The position numbers and the translations under genes are program-made. Below, one piece after another: positions 33,693-33,753 of a stretch of DNA of 33,753 nucleotides (its first letter is position 1; every line of letters starts with the position of its first letter). The DNA comes from Gammaproteobacteria bacterium (GTDB lineage: Bacteria > Pseudomonadota > Gammaproteobacteria > JABDGN01): NCBI GenBank assembly GCA_013285995.1, contig JABDGN010000014.1:1-33753 (forward strand). Direction: 5' to 3'. Under the pieces are notes generated by a model, which saw nothing but the letters and a program-made list of their open reading frames with translations, searched no databases and was not told where the DNA came from.

Positions 33693-33753
33693 ATGCGGTT
33701 AAAGCTTAGCGCAGTATGTAAAGCTATTATTCTTAGCTTCAGCTTCGACGCCT
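33693..33753 (+). CDS. Start of a third two-partner-secretion exoprotein, cut by the window end
   Basis: Only 20 codons are visible: M-R-L-K-L-S-A-V-C-K-A-I-I-L-S-F-S-F-D-A. This is nearly the signal peptide of exoprotein 1 (M-R-V-K-T-L-A-V-C-K-A-I-I-L-G-F-S-F-D-A). It has the same GGGAGGTCGC-ATG-CGG context. The rest lies beyond the window, so the size and nature of the body are unknown. Confidence 0.8.
   Translation, partial: MRLKLSAVCKAIILSFSFDA

Overview
The window looks like chromosome from an AT-leaning gammaproteobacterium. Three core loci point that way: a lolC/E-lolD pair, an E. coli-type NAD malic enzyme and quinone D-lactate dehydrogenase, and the yceF / yceD-rpmF-plsX-fabH-fabD-fabG neighbourhood. 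The accessory genes (proline-rich proteins with eukaryote-like sorting motifs, giant secreted adhesins) and the many small palindromic repeats would suit a host-associated lineage such as the Legionellales or Coxiellaceae. That placement is inference; I cannot name the genus.

Layout. 1-2734: end of a polyprenyl-phosphate sugar-phosphate transferase gene, then a lipoprotein-release ABC exporter (permease and ATPase). 2835-4556 (minus): malic enzyme. 4710-8035: two paralogous proline-rich proteins of unknown function on either side of an O-methyltransferase; the second carries a probable beta-propeller. 8073-8858: enoyl-CoA hydratase/isomerase. 9035-11322 (minus): Maf/YceF nucleotide pyrophosphatase and D-lactate dehydrogenase. 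11415-16378: the fatty-acid/phospholipid initiation operon, which lacks acpP and fabF at its end. 16418-17683 (minus): an unknown protein with a low-complexity tail. 17842 to the end: a tandem array of two-partner-secretion (FhaB/HMW-like) exoproteins of 3534 and 1695 residues, plus the first 20 codons of a third.

Two systems stand out. The first is the exoprotein array: each member has the same leader, signal peptide and secretion domain, the two complete members share a C-terminal module with a cysteine pair, and the central beta-helix repeats differ. This layout would allow recombination between copies and suggests a surface-variation locus. The second is the proline-rich pair, which share an N-terminal helical domain, an RRG-TAG-PGFSGRQL-type motif and a conserved KR-(12 residues)-KRY(K/R) motif like a bipartite nuclear localisation signal.

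The gaps between genes hold several families of palindromic repeats. They often contain the last codons or the stop codon of the adjacent gene, and one repeat family is nested inside another. No tRNA, rRNA, CRISPR array or complete insertion sequence was recognised, and no gene-free stretch is longer than about 300 bases.
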